Shown: positions 11,280 through 24,260, numbered from the stretch's first letter. The stretch is DNA of 64,000 nucleotides from Dasyornis broadbenti (GCA_013397935.1 VZRN01002192.1:317145-381144), one strand, 5' to 3'. Numbers and translations are program-made. The notes: a model not told the origin generated them from the sequence alone.

Positions 11280-14200
11280 TGTGTTTTGTTTTGTTATTTT
11301 TAATTGTTGTTTTGGCAGAGCTTAAAATAAATTGTCCTAATTATCCCACCTAATTCTGTAATCTCGGTATTAAGACTTATGAAAAAGAAAAGATATTTAA
11401 AAATTAAAATTGTACTCCAATGTAATTTGCTGTGCAATTGAGAGACATTAAACTGCGTTGCTTTATCTTTCTGGTGTTCTTAATTCACAATAGGATGATA
11501 TGTTTCCCTGCTTCCCTGAATTATCAGACAACACCATTACAATAAATTGAAACTTTGGGGTCCGCCATCCCATCGTGTCAGTGTCCAGCACCACCATCCC
11601 ACCACCCCCCAGTCTTACGTTACTAAATTGCACAGGGGAAAAATATAAATAAGGCGAGTACTTCCCCCCTTCTCCCCCCCTCCTTCGTATGTGCCTTTAC
11701 TTTTTTTCTACACTCTAATGACATTTGGCAGGCTCAACTGTGTAATGCTTGACTGGTTTTATTGTTGTCTGCTCCCAGTGGGGAATAGTTGACACTGCTC
11801 TCTGTTTTCAATTGATACCCATTTTCAACAATATTGCTTTCTATTAGATTCCTGCACAGTTTGTGCCAGCCAAACCGAATATTTACCGTGTTGCCCTCAA
11901 AGCCTCAAATCAACAAACATTAAAATAAGTAAAATATGCGTTTACTATCTGACATTTTCAAATTTCCCTTTCAAATTATTATTTTGACTATATTTCACAA
12001 CAAATGATTCAAGGATTAAAGACACAGTGTTGCCACTTAAGGTAACTCAGATTGATTTTGAGTTTTAAATGACAGGATAAGAGGGTGCATGAAAAGAGGA
12101 AAACCTAGTGTACTTATATGCATTTCATTAGCTTCTATGATCACTTCTCTGAAAGAGGATTCACAGATTTATATTGATCCTAGTTTTCAATCTTTGCGTT
12201 GAGTGACATTGTTTGTAGTGTAATCTGATTAATTCCAAGTAGTTTGCTCATGTAGTAAAATACTAAAATCAACACTTGGAATCTTTATATTTTGAGTTAC
12301 CCGCTGAGCTTAGAGGCTTTTCTGGGGCAGACCTCTGTTTCTTGTCATTGCTTTCATGGCTTGGTGTCTGCCTGCATTTCCCAGCTCTCCAGCCCTGCAC
12401 TGTCTCAGTTCCTTTCACCAACTCTTTTCACCTCTGACACCTCTTTATCAGTTTCCACACTCACCTCAGAGGCTTCTCCATTAATGGTAGGTGTTGCTAA
12501 TTTTTGGTCACAAGTCATTTATTATGTGCCCTTTTGGCTCTGTAAAGCCCAGTTTAAGCAGTCAGTATGTTGATTTGCATGAAAATTACGTTGGATCAGG
12601 TAATGAAACATCATTTGTATACCTTTCCAGGTTTTTTTTTGTGATAACCTCTTCTTCCTCCCTCTCTTCCTCATGCATCTCCTTCCTTTTCTTTGTCGTC
12701 TTTGGTTTCATCTTCATCTTTGGAAGCTCTAAGCTGTCTATTTTGTGCAAAAGACCTTTGAGGGTTGTCAAGTAAAATACTCAAACCAGAGGAAATTCTG
12801 CTCTTCTTTTCCTTGTGCTCCCTTCCACCCCTTCCAAATGCCAGCTGGACTTTTAGATGAGATACAAATTTTGAAAATTTTTTGTTCCTGGCTTGTGTCT
12901 GGGTTCCTGCTGCTGGAAAGACTGAAGATGACCACTGAGAAGGGCCATGCCCTGGCCATCTCCCCAGGAGCAGCAGCAGAAGCCCAGGCTCAGCAGGAGC
13001 ACCAGGACACAGTCTCTGTGTGAGGGAAGAGACAAGCCCTGTCTGCACTTCCCTGTAAGCACTGCTAGATCAGCTCTCACTCTTCCAGTGTGATGGTGGA
13101 GAAGGGCGATGCTTGACCCAGCCATATCTAAGTCACTAGGGGCCTAGAGACAGCTTTTACCTGTCCTTCAGCAGAAAGAGCCAAGTCTTTTTCTGCTGTG
13201 ATATACTATAAATAGCCTACAAGCCTTGCTGGAACTAGAAGATTTAGCAATGGAAGTAAACTTGCATAATTTTGAAGTTGATTTAGGTTCATGTAAACTG
13301 CTTGTTTTCACACTTTCTCATTAAAACAGTAACAAAAAGGTACAAACTTCCTAAGGAAATATATAAAAGGACCACATTCAGAGAAAAATGTGAAGAGCCA
13401 GGAATTAGGGAACAGAATAACTGAAGCTAGCATGGAATTTATTTGGCCCCTTTGTGTGCATCACATTCTGATGAAATTTCTTTTTCAGGTGACAATATTC
13501 TCCTTAATCCACAGGCAAAAGGCTTCCTGCACTGCACAGGACGGATAATGTTTGCTGAACTGGTGGTTATTCAATATTTTGTTTTCCCCATCAGTCAATG
13601 CATGACCTCAGGCTTTATTTACCAAACACCGTCCAAGCTCTGCACTTAATACAGAATTATTAATTTCCTCCTGGGCTGTTCTTTTACTCTCCTCATCAAC
13701 AGTGCTTCACAATGGTTAATGGAGTTCTATATTTGGCCTGTGGCATAGGACTTTCAGTTTTTCTCAAATTGAGTGTGTGATATCCTTTCCTTTCCTGATA
13801 TTTATTACCTTTCCATAATGGCACAGATGTGCAGAGGTCTGATCATAAATTGGCTTCATCTCCTGTGCGGAACCCCAAAGCCCCTGAAGTCCTGGAAGTG
13901 AAATTCTGGCTCTTCCCCAGTGCCCCAGTGCTTCAGGGTTGGCAGGGCAGGGCCTAGAGGGGAGCTCCATCAGCCTCCCCCTGGTCACAGCCCCTCTGCT
14001 CCTGCTTTGTGCTGTAAAGAGGATGAACTGCACTGTTCCCTTGTAATCTGTCTGGATGATTTGTGTTGTCATAGCTCGTACACTGTGGAAAATGCATTCA
14101 AATATAACACACAAGCTGTCAGAAAGCTACCAATCTAAGACAAATAATGTACGAGAAAAAGGCACTTGACAGAGCAGAGATGACTTAAAGGCTTAAAAAA

Positions 14201-17200
14201 AGTCAAAAGCTCAAAATATTTTGTGACATGGGTCTCATCTCTCTCACTTTTTCTCTTTCGCTTTTTTTTTTCTGCTTGTTTTGTTTGTTTGCTTGTTTCT
14301 TGTTTTGTTTTGTTTTCAGTCCTTAGAGCAAAATTCATTTGTTTATGACTGTTTAGAGAAACCCCAAGTTTTCTCTCCTGGAAGTTAAACAGGAGCCTTT
14401 GACTGAGCCAAAGGTGGGGAGGTGATTTTCACTTAAGTTTCTTTTGAAGGAAGACAGTTTATCATCAGAGTCAACAAGTCAGGTAAACACAAGCAAAGCA
14501 GAGAAACCCTGCTGCAAACCAACACAGCCCAAGGAATTCTAGACTTGGGTTTCTACCCAGCAGAGCAGAGGCTTGATGTTTTCACTTGGCATCACAGCCC
14601 TTTTGTGTCCGCTCCAGTCCCTTATTCAAGCACTGATTGAAGTGGGTTAATTACAATGGTAACCAACCACAGATCCCAAGGTGCTCCCTACCACCTGTGA
14701 AATCCGGGGTATCTTGTACAAGAAAGACACACACACAAACATTGCAGGGATAAGCTAATGTTGCCTGAGAGCTGGTTATTTGGTGAGATAATATTATGGG
14801 ATAGTGATTGCCTGGTAGATAATTGTGTGTGAAAGGGTATTTTGTCATACTTGTTTTGCTTTTTGCCTTGAGTAGGCTGAAAGCTGGAGTGCATTGAGTT
14901 TCCAAAATAGAAAGAGCTGGATTCTAAAGTGACTCCACAAAAAAATAAATACATAAATTACAGCATTCACACGAGAAAGGATGCAAAGGAAATTCTGCAA
15001 TTACCAAGGTAGATTCCACTTTATTAAGTGAAGGGGAAAAGAAAGCTTTGTTTTGTGGTTCCAGGTTGCTTCTAACATTAACTATATATGTTCACCAATT
15101 GACAGAAAGAAGAGCGTAGTAGATTATACAGCCAAGGTATGATTGAAGACATGTAGGCAAGGGGCAACTTGGGAAGCATTGATCACAATCTCATTAGATC
15201 TGAGATTGCAGCAAAAATGAATGCTAAATGAGGAGAAGGAGAACAAAAAGATGCTGGAGTCAGACTTGTGTTTCTCCAGAGGAATAGCTACACGGTCGTA
15301 AAAATCAAACTGGCTGAGGAGTGGGACTGAGGGAACAGAAAACCCCAAGAACTAAAGAATAAAGAAAAACACGTAGCCTGCCCCTCTGCCAGCAAGCAGT
15401 GTACCAAGAAAAGACACATATTGCTAAATAAGGAGTTTCACACCAAAATGAGGGCGGGGGGAGGAGGAAGGAAGACAACAATCTGATGGGCAAGTTAGAA
15501 AGGAGAAACAATGTAGTCCAAATAGCTACATGCAAAGTCAGAAGAGAGACAAAAACAAAGGAAGTGTGCTAAGTAACAATAGCCAAAGAAATCAAGCTAA
15601 TTAATACGAAGCAAACAAGCTTGACAGACTGGCTGAGGCCAGACAGAGGGCGGAGAGGGGAGGGCAGGTAAGAGGTCAAACGAGCTCTTTGCTGTAGTAT
15701 TCATTTAACAAGATGAAGGTCACATCTCAGAAAGTGTGATAGATTTTTCTGGATGGGGAAAGTGAAATGTCATCAAGAATTATGGTTATGTCATAGCAGT
15801 ACTCTCATAATCTTGACAAGTCTCCAGTCCTCGCTTAATTAGTAGGCTTCATGATTCTAAAGGGGCAAATATAATAAGAAAAGCTAGCTGAAAATATTTA
15901 GCAATTCTGAGGAGATGCATGACATTTTCCTCATTGTATCTTCCCATTTTCCGTGCATCAGTCACAAAATTTTAAATTGTCTGCAAAAGAAGGAACTTGG
16001 TGGAAGATGAGAGGCTTATACATTTAATCTATATCATCTAATGCCTCATGCCTGCCTATTGTCAGAATTCCACAAAACACTTACAATACATACCTTCTTC
16101 TAAGCATACCAACAGCTCTGCTGAAATCAATAGAATTACTCTAGAGCTTAAAATTAAGCATTTTCTCCAAGATTGTATTAGACCAAATGCTAAATGCTAG
16201 CATTGTCACAGTAGAGTGATATATGTTCGTTTATTTTGCTATGAAAGACATGCCAGACCCATAGAGGAGGGTGATCTGGGCACACTCCAGTCACAGAAAA
16301 TGCACCCACAAAGTCTCTAATGGACACTTGTCCTCCCCTGGGAAAAGAATTATCTCATTCCCAGGGTCATGATTTTTGCACTTAGCACAATTGGACAAAA
16401 GCTCTTCTAATGCCTTACCCATGCTGGGGTGATATGACTAGGCTGATGAAGAGGACTAAGGTTCTCTACAGTTATTTAAATAAGTTGAAAGTTAAATAAA
16501 ACAAAGGCTGTAAAATTCTCTCAGACCCCTCCTTCACACCATGTGAAGAAGCTGTTTCAAAGCATTTAAAATGCACAAGGAAGAACACGTGGATTGCTGC
16601 ATTCTTGCAGAAACATTTTTCTGTATATTATATTTGTCATAATTTACTTTAGAAGTGTAAAATAACAGTAAATCTTCCAACAAAAGAGAAAATTCTGTTA
16701 CAACCTCCAAACACAAACCAGATGAATGCTTTTTGTCATTTTCTGGTGTTAGATCAGAAGTCTTGGTATTTTGTAGGAAAAGGGAAAGAAAGAGATAGGA
16801 GTTGATAGAGGCTTGGAAAATTTTGAATGACCTGTCAAGAGCTCTTACTGATGAAAGTTAAAGGCAACACTTGTAAAAATGAATTACATGTGCTATTTTT
16901 TATACTGCACACAGTTTAATAGTGGACTTCAATCTATTTTATGAGACAAATACCTTAATACAGATAATTTGCAAAAAGAATACAATATTTACCCAAATAA
17001 GAATAACATCCTCAACTACATTTAGTGCTAATTTAAAATGACAAGGGCTATCAATCCTCAGACTCCTCAGTATAACCTAATCACCAGCTGGGGTCAGGCC
17101 AACATTTGCTTTCTAGCAAAGTATTGTAGAAATAGATGAATTGCCCTGCTCTCCAGAGCATTCAATATTGGCTGCTTCTGAAATCAGAAAACCAGCCTTG

Positions 17201-17580
17201 AGGAAGCATCACAACATCTTGTGCCTTTTTCATTATTAATTTTATTACATCCTTAGCTGCTAATATTTTTAAGTGTGCCACTTTTCAAGTTCTGTTACTT
17301 ATTTGCATATTAGTTTAGAATCTGTAATTTACTGCTGTAACCTCCAAAAGACCCTGGAAAACAAAATCTGCCTCTCCAAGGCCTTTTTACCTTAGGTATA
17401 TAAATTTGAAGAAAATAAAGAGACTGAAGTCAATTGCCAGAACAAATAAGAAGTTTGGAAAGATTTTTGCTTTTATGAATTTAAAAGAAAATTACCTGAG
17501 GCAAAAGGCAAGTAGTGAGTGTGGTAATAGATATCCTGATAAAGGAAAATCTCTGTTCATAATTATCGTGGTAGAGTCCA
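11280..17580. other. AT-rich non-coding stretch between convergent models
   Basis: No interspersed repeat and no convincing gene was seen, apart from a possible + strand terminal exon at 13595-13649 (acceptor TTTTCCCCATCAG, 17 codons, TAA at 13647-13649). A TATA-like TATAAATAAG is at 11644-11653. Perfect octamers (ATTTGCAT) occur at 12573 and 17301. T-rich runs and short A/T tracts are frequent. Confidence 0.35.
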
Positions 17581-17583
17581 GCT

Positions 17584-17589
17584 TTTATT
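17584..17589 (-). promoter_or_regulatory. Candidate polyadenylation signal AATAAA (- strand)
   Basis: TTTATT on the + strand reads AATAAA on the - strand. It lies 135 bases beyond the TAG at 17724, the position expected for a short 3' UTR of the - strand model. The motif is common in AT-rich DNA, so its value comes only from position. Confidence 0.3.
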
Positions 17590-17723
17590 TCCTGAGCAGA
17601 TACAAACTTTGTATCTTTGTTACACTCGTCTCTGATTTTATGTGTTTCTACTTAAACTTAATAATAGTGTGGTTCAATGTAAATTAGTTTGATTTTTTCA
17701 TTTCTCCAAGAAAAAATGTTCTG

Positions 17724-17778
17724 CTAAAGAGTCAACAGAATGAAACTGTCCTCAATTGTTTGGATTTTGGGTCCTACA
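17724..17778 (-). CDS. Candidate terminal coding exon, - strand model
   Basis: On the - strand a good acceptor (CAAATCAGACCTCTTTCAG, before 17778) is followed in phase 2 by one base completing a codon, 17 codons (VGPKIQTIEDSFILLTL) and TAG at 17724-17726. The phase matches the exit phase of the exon at 18900-19078, and an AATAAA lies 135 bases downstream. The open part is short, so this exon depends on its neighbours for support. Confidence 0.33.
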
Positions 17779-18899
17779 CTGAAAGAGGTCTGATTTGGAT
17801 CCCTTACAAAACAAAAACTTCAGAAAGGATTTGCTGTCCCTCCAAATCTGAGGGACAGATAAGTAACTTTTAAAAAAATTTCTCCCCCTGGACATTTAAT
17901 TTGTCATTTTAAAAAATGTAGATCTAGGTATATAAATGTAATGAGTAGTTCCTTTTTTGTTGTTGTTTTTCTTTTTTCTTTTTTGTTTTTTTTTTGATTT
18001 TTTGTCACTGGCTAGAAAACAACAAAATGATTTTACCTTGTCATAAATAAAGGGACTTCAGAGTAGTCCATTGGGAGGTGATGGATGAGTGTTCACCATT
18101 CCACTACATTTTCACAAGCCCTTGTAACACAATACCACAGCATGGGAATTTTTGTATAGAATACAAACATAAATACATATAATAATATCTGTCAACTCCT
18201 GCATGAAATCGTACCAAAGAAATTTGCAGAACATCTTCAGCGTGGTAGTTTCTCCTTATTACTGCATGCAGCTTAAAAAGCCTGCAATAGCACCTTTGAA
18301 ACTCAGGACTTTTTCCTCCTAAGTGCAGGCACTTCACTTTAAAAAATGCTGATATTTTATTGTCATGACTACCCTTATCCTGCTCCGAGTTCCCTCTGTC
18401 CCATTACTCTCTAGGCAGCAGAAGAGTATGGAAAGATCTGTATGCAGCCAGAACTGGACTGCAGGATAAGAGATTTCTACTACCCCTTACCTCATTCAGT
18501 AAAAAAAACTGTGCAGCATGTCACAACTGCTGTTTTAGGTATTAGGCCAAAGAACATAGAAATTTTCAAATGCAGCAATTTTTCTTTCCTTCCTGCTCCA
18601 AAACAGCAGCTCCCAGCTTTCTTTCTCTTTTACACTGACTACACCTGTGAATTGAAGAAATGGTGTCTTTAAAGTGGACATTCTTTAATCAACTTCTTAT
18701 CACCCTGAACTGTGACAGCTAGAGGTTGTGATGTGAATTATATATAATTTACAGTGTTCTGGAATCTCTTAATTTAGATCTTTAAATTATTCTCAGGTGA
18801 TGTCTTGGAAATAAATGTATTTGTCTTCTCTGATGGTTCTCTTCCTTTTCCAGATCTTTATTAAAACATGCCACAAAATTTAGTTGTGTAAAAACTTAC

Positions 18900-19078
18900 C
18901 TGGAGAGATGATTAAGACACCCTGAGTAATATTCTTCTGGTGTTGCTGGGTCTGTCTGCACTGTACTTATCTTCACCACATTGCAGGTTTGGATCTTTGC
19001 AAGGGGTCCAGATTGGACAATGCAGTCTGAGAAGCTCTTGAACAGATGGTATTCTTCTGCAATGTGGCTCAGAAATTT
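18900..19078 (-). CDS. Candidate internal coding exon, - strand model (best single case)
   Basis: This 179-base segment has the best donor in the window (CCAG|GTAAGT on the - strand) and an acceptor ending in TTGCTTTCTTAG. One frame is open throughout: 59 codons plus two bases, entering in phase 0 (KFLSHIAEEYHLFKSF...) and leaving in phase 2 (...EEYYSGCLNHLS). The other two frames contain stops. The peptide is mixed, with charged and aromatic residues and a TDPATPEE stretch; no family is recognised. The exon above (21111-21190) leaves in phase 0 and the one below (17724-17778) enters in phase 2, so three exons join in frame through the stop. The chance of 59 open codons in random DNA is low but not negligible. 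Confidence 0.42.
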
Positions 19079-20852
19079 CTAAGAAAGCAATTTTTATGTT
19101 GTTATTTTTTGTTTTGGGGTTTTTTTCTTCTCTTTTCCCCCTTATCATTTGCCTAATTCCTGTCACCTCTCTGCAGAACTGTCTCTAACAAGGGAAATGA
19201 AAATACAGTGTATTTCTCCTTTAGGCAGCTGCTGGAAGCTGTGAGCCCTTCAAAGAAACAACCCAGGACATCACTAAGGGTATGATGAGTTATTGTCAAC
19301 ACCTCATGAGCTATCAGGTCCTTTTTTGCCCTGATGTCAGTAATGAAACTCATTCTATAGCTGACTCATTTGAAATATCCCTGGGTCAGGCTGTTTCTGG
19401 GCTCATGCTTTGAAGATGGCATACAGAAAAAAAACAATCCTCATGCTTTCGTTATTAGGTAGCAACAATTTGTAAGCACAAAACTACAGCAGTGCAAAAC
19501 TGATAAAAATATTTATACAAACAATAGTGATCTGATCCTGCAAATACCTTCCACATCTGTATTCATCTCAACTTTATGAAAGTTGGAGTCAAAATGAAAA
19601 ATCTAAGCAATTCACCAACATGTCCACATTCACATTGCAGAAATATATCTTCTGAAAACGTTGAAAACTAGAGACTTGCAGTTCTAGCAGTACCCCTACA
19701 GTGTACCTGTGCAATGTCTATCACATTGAATTTTTTTAGGTACCCTGATGTGAGAGGTAAAGTGCTTCTAATGGCCTTTCCACTGCTGCAGAAGCTCCTT
19801 TTCTTAAGTGAATCCTCTCCTAGCAGATGCTTTATTTTGATCATTTTATCCAAGTATTTTTTCTCCTGTGGTTTTATTTTCCTTCAAAATTGTAGAAGGT
19901 GAAGTTATCCTCTGTTATACTCGAAGTCCACTGCTGAAAGGAAACATCCAGCAACAGGTGATGCGAGAGGAGACATCATAGACTGACTTTCAGGTTACAA
20001 AACTAAATCTTATGGGACATTTAGGGTTGGGAATTCAGAACGTGACTTCTCCCCAGGATTGTCTCCCTGGGAATGACAGCCACCGTGGGGTCTACCAGTG
20101 GCCCCTAGGATACAGGTCAGCTTTTCAGAAGCAGTATTTTCCCCCCAGCAATGGGGACTCTTGCCAACAAAAATTCCAAGGTTGTATCAACTGTCATTTC
20201 TAGAACAGCAGGCTCTGCCTTATGCTTGTCACACTGATGTTTTTCTTGTCTCTTTCCTCTGGTCTCAGGGAAGCTGAAGTAAGACTGTGCATCATCCCTG
20301 TCACTTTCCAAGTATGAGGCCACTTTTTCCTTAGTACTAAGAGCAAAAGACAATACTGAAGGCTTCTGTATTTACAAGACTTGATGAAAGAATCATCCAA
20401 TCCCTCCACATTGCTTTAGTGAAATTCAGATCCAGACTGCTCCACTGTCTCAGGATTTCCCTTCAGCATACTTCTGGCTAGAATGGCAAGACAGCCCCAA
20501 ACAATGAGGCCAGAATGAATTCAACTCACAGTCTTAGGCAGTATTTAAACAGATTCTTGATTATCATGAGAGTAAAAGCATACATTTCTTGATTTCCTGG
20601 AAAAGCAGGCCTACACTGTGATAAAGGCATGTGTTGAAAAACACAGGTTTTGCAGTCTTTTCACTCTAGGACCTAAAAGGACAGGGAATCCCTTGTAACC
20701 TATCTGTTTGACAAGCGTGTATTTTTTCAGATGTGAAAAGTGAAAGTCTATCTGTTTTACAGAGATTGTGACACATTTTTTTTGTTCTTTTATATCCCTT
20801 TTTTTCCACTCCCTTTTAAATGAATGGGGTTTGGGGTGGGTTTTTTTGTTTG

Positions 20853-21020
20853 TTTGATTGATTGATTGTGATTGATTGGTTGTTTCTTGTTTTTTTGTTG
20901 CTGTTTTTTTTTTTGTTTGTTTGTTTGTTTGTTTGTTTGTTTTGGTTTTTTTTTTTTTTTTTTGNNNNNNNNNNNNNNNNNNNNNNNNNNNNNTTTTTTT
21001 TTTTTTTTTGGTTGGGATTT
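20853..21020. repeat. T-rich simple repeats around an assembly gap
   Basis: In order: TTGA/TTGG repeats (about 20853-20882), a (TTTG)n block at about 20912-20943, poly-T, then 29 Ns at 20965-20993, then more poly-T to about 21010. The gap is flanked on both sides by homopolymer T, so its true length and content are unknown. Any open frame across it is an artefact. Confidence 0.9.
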
Positions 21021-21110
21021 TTTTTTCCTGAGTCTCATTTTTTCTGTCCCATTTTTGCATCTAATAAAGGAGTGGGAAGGTGCACTTAGTAAAACCAGTG
21101 ATGGATATAC

Positions 21111-21190
21111 CTTCTCCATGTTTCTCCACTGCTGTATAGAAGATATGCACTTGCCTGTCCCAGTAATTCCTGTTGTATTCAAAGTAAAGA
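21111..21190 (-). CDS. Candidate internal coding exon, - strand model
   Basis: This is an 80-base segment on the - strand. The acceptor is pyrimidine-rich (ATCCTTTGTCCAATCCAG) and the donor reads GAAG|GTATAT. Two bases complete a split codon and 26 codons follow (FTLNTTGITGTGKC... to ...QWRNMEK), so it enters in phase 1 and leaves in phase 0. This fits 22727-22778 above (exit phase 1) and 18900-19078 below (entry phase 0). The open frame continues past the donor into the poly-T gap, where it means nothing. Confidence 0.35.
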
Positions 21191-21325
21191 CTGGATTGGA
21201 CAAAGGATCTGGAGGATGAGCTGACTTTCCCACATTAAATCATGTCAGATCAATCGAGGGTTTTAAGCCTTCTATGGTCTGTTACTCCTCCCAATAGCTG
21301 GTCTGCACTGGAGCCAGCCTGGTTG

Positions 21326-21525
21326 GGAAGGGGTTGTTAAACACTGGAACATTCTGCCCAGGGAGGTGGTGGAGTCACCAACACTGTAGATATTCAAGAA
21401 TAGACCGGACGTGGCTCTTGATGCTATTGTCTAGCTGGCAAGGTGGTGGTCAGACAAAGGCTGGACTCAACGAGCTCAGAGGTCTTTTCCAAGGTAAATG
21501 TTTCTGTAATTTTGTGATTCTATGA
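21326..21525 (+). mobile_element. CR1 LINE, 3'-terminal fragment
   Basis: The match to CR1 3' sequence runs through AACACTGGAACATTCTGCCC, AGGGAGGTGGTGGAGTC, ATTCAAGAATAGACCGGACG, GGCTGGACTCAACGAGCTC and the tail TTTGTGATTCTATGA. It is 5'-truncated and lies about 130 bases to the right of the candidate exon 21111-21190, within the adjoining intron of that model. Confidence 0.93.
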
Positions 21526-22726
21526 ATTTTCCCTGGCTCTTGAAGCTCCAAGGAAGTGCAGGGAAGATGAGAGAAAAACACATTGACTCTTGCATATGTG
21601 AAGCTCCAGACGGTGAACATCCTCTGTGCCTGGGATCTGGAGATGCAGTCTGTTTAAAAAAGGGTTGGAAAATCACTAAAGCTTTTCAGTGGCCTCATAT
21701 TGCTCATGCTTCTTTTTCAATAATGGCAATATGCTGTTGTATCATGGGTAACTGGTGTGACAGGGTACTCCCAGGGGTCAAGCTGGCAGCCCTGCCAGGT
21801 TACCCTTGGGCAATGCTCAACAAGACCTGGGCATGCAGATGGGGCACTTTTAGGTGTCCATGCTGCACAGGCTGTGCAGCTTAGCAGGGCTCTTTCATCA
21901 TCTGTGCTGTCAGCATTGCACTTTTTCCAAGTACTATATACTCTCAGTACAGGATTATAAAAAAGAAATTAAACTGGAGCCCATTAAGCATGTTTACTCT
22001 CTGCAGCAAATATTTTTACCACGTAGTTTTGTGCACAGGAAGTGCTGTAAACTTCAGCACTGCTGCTGGCTCCTTTGTAATCACTCTGCTGATTATGAAT
22101 TGCTGCCTTTTGGCAGTTGCTGCTCACACGGTTATGATTCCTGCTGGTGGGAGGGTAATAGAGGGGAAAAAAATGAAAAAAAAAAAAGCTCAGGCCAAGG
22201 AGACCTCAGGACAATTAATGTCCTTCAGCAAAGTGGAGTAGGGTGCAAGATAAACTTGCCAAATCCAAGGCTTGTGGCAACTCTATTTCTATCTTCTCCC
22301 TCCTGCAAAGGCTTTATCTAAAAAGATACATGTGAAGAAACGAGACCTATCAGCTGGGACTTGATCACAGAGTATCAGAAGAAATAATGTAGCCTGAGAG
22401 CTGGATTACAGACATCACAGCAAAAAAATCACAAACCTTTCCTCTGCATGCAAAACAGTGATCTGAGGAAAAAAAACAAGAAGAAATGCCCATGGTTATA
22501 TGATAGCTGATGTGTTTTATTTATTTTTATGAGATAATCTAAGGCTTTATACAATAACTGTGAGTATTATAGGATTTGGTGTCCTATTATTTTCATTATG
22601 AACTCATATTTTTCAGAAGTTTATAACCTGCGTGTTAGAACTGGTGTGGAGGCTTTGGAGCTTGCTGTAACTTAGCTCAGCCTGAGGCACTGACCCTCTC
22701 TGTTCTCCGTGAAACTGGGCACTTAC

Positions 22727-22778
22727 CGGTCTGGCACTGGTGTGGTGAGGAGCAGGATGCTGTGGAACTAATGGGAAT
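22727..22778 (-). CDS. Candidate internal coding exon, - strand model
   Basis: This is a 52-base segment with a strong pyrimidine-rich acceptor (CTCCCTCTCCAACTGACAG) and a donor reading ACCG|GTAAGT. In phase 0 it gives 17 codons (starts IPISSTASCSS, ends PHQCQT) plus one base, leaving in phase 1, the entry phase of 21111-21190 (the joined codon is GTC, Val). It is Ser/Cys-rich and of unknown family. The exon immediately upstream in the model was not found; it must leave in phase 0. Confidence 0.32.
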
Positions 22779-24260
22779 CTGTCAGTTGGAGAGGGAGAAT
22801 GGACCTCATTGATTTATTTTGGATGAGCTCATTATGTGGGGGAGAGGAGGGCATGTACATATGGAAAACTTTATCCAGTGAATTTCACACCCATCATTGA
22901 GCTGAGTAAGTCAGTTCTTTGTGAGACTGCTGACAGCAGATGGCTAACTGAAGGCATTGCTCAGTAATATTTTATATTTCTCCATTCTTTTACTGTTTGG
23001 TTCTGCCTCAGGCTGGACATCTAGGAAAATCCAAGTGTTTTGGTTTGGAATTTCTAGGTGCCCTTCAGGTTATTGTTCTTGGCTTTCATGCTTTGTTTTC
23101 CTTCTTGGTTGATCAAAATTCTATTTAGACTAATCACATGATGTAGTCTTGATTTAGTTGTTCTCTGTCTTTTCTTCAAGGTAGAAAATCTGCCATTTTC
23201 TAACCCATGTTTGTATCCTCTTATCTGTCTTGTATTTCCTTTTCATCTCACCGAGCTCTTTTTCTTTTCTCCTTGTTTAGCCCAGTGGCAGAAAAGTACT
23301 ATTAACTATTCCTGTGAAACCAGCATTTCTGTTTGCATGAGAGTGCTGCCAGACTGATCATATTTGCTCACCAAAATGTGTCTCACTAGATTGTAATGGG
23401 GCATCTGATAAGATTAGATTCAAATTCCAGGACTTCACATCTGCCCTTGCACAGTCCCTTAGTTTTTTCCCTAAGATGGAGATTTCAGTGCCTTGGCTCC
23501 CATAAACTTCTTTGTGCCTACTCCTTGATCTGCTGTGCTAACTGAAACTATTGTGGGGGGTGGATGCTTCAAGCTTTTAGTTGTGCACGTAGTCCCAGAG
23601 ATGCCAGTGTGCCATAGAGTGATCACTGGTAGCCAACAAGTTGGTGTGGATGATCAGAGTGGGTCTTGTTAGAAATAAGCTTGTTATGATGAGATCCAAA
23701 CTTCGCTTCTTTTAATGTAGGAAATCTAAGATCATATCTCACCCCCATCCTTGTCTCAGCATTTTTGTGAAGGGCCAGGTTAAAAAACAAATTTTGCTCA
23801 CAGAACTGCTTTTAATTGCCTATTCACATTCTCCAGTCTCAGTTCTTCAGGAGAATATGTCTGAGCAGATGGCTTTGACTAGAGCATGGGCTATGTACCA
23901 CATAAGAGTGTTCTGGCAAATATAGTTAGGTATCTGTCTGATATGGATGACAAGAGACAGTGAAATATGTGAGAGTGTGAAGCTGAAGTGTGGTTACTTC
24001 TAAATGCTGAATTAGCTCTGGTTCCATTTTTGTTTCAACAGTTGTTACTTTCTGTAGGAGCATTACAGCCTGCTGAAATCAACTTTTCATTTTACCGTGC
24101 TAGTAGCATGAGTGACCTTCAGAGCAGAAAGATGTGAGAGATGTAGGGGACAGTCTGACAGAGCATAGGAGTCAGAATTTGGGGAGTAGGGAGAATGAAA
24201 TGATAAAATACAGTAGAAAGTGATTTTCATGACTGGAAAACCAGTTCATCTCAATGGTAC

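Noticed and set aside
20611..21233. Two - strand frames of 147-149 codons crossing 20.8-21.0 kb
   Set aside because: They run through poly-T, (TTTG)n and the N gap, giving Lys/Thr/Gln-rich nonsense. Only the short splice-bounded part at 21111-21190 is kept.
21854..22321. 155-codon + strand frame, the longest without gap bases
   Set aside because: It has no acceptor or donor in phase, ends in A-rich DNA with Lys runs, and has an odd Cys/His/Trp-rich composition. It is probably chance.
23281..23340. + strand phase 0 segment after a very strong acceptor (TTTTCTTTTCTCCTTGTTTAG region), ending in TGA
   Set aside because: It would need a + strand gene running through the - strand model. No polyadenylation signal was seen for more than 2 kb downstream.
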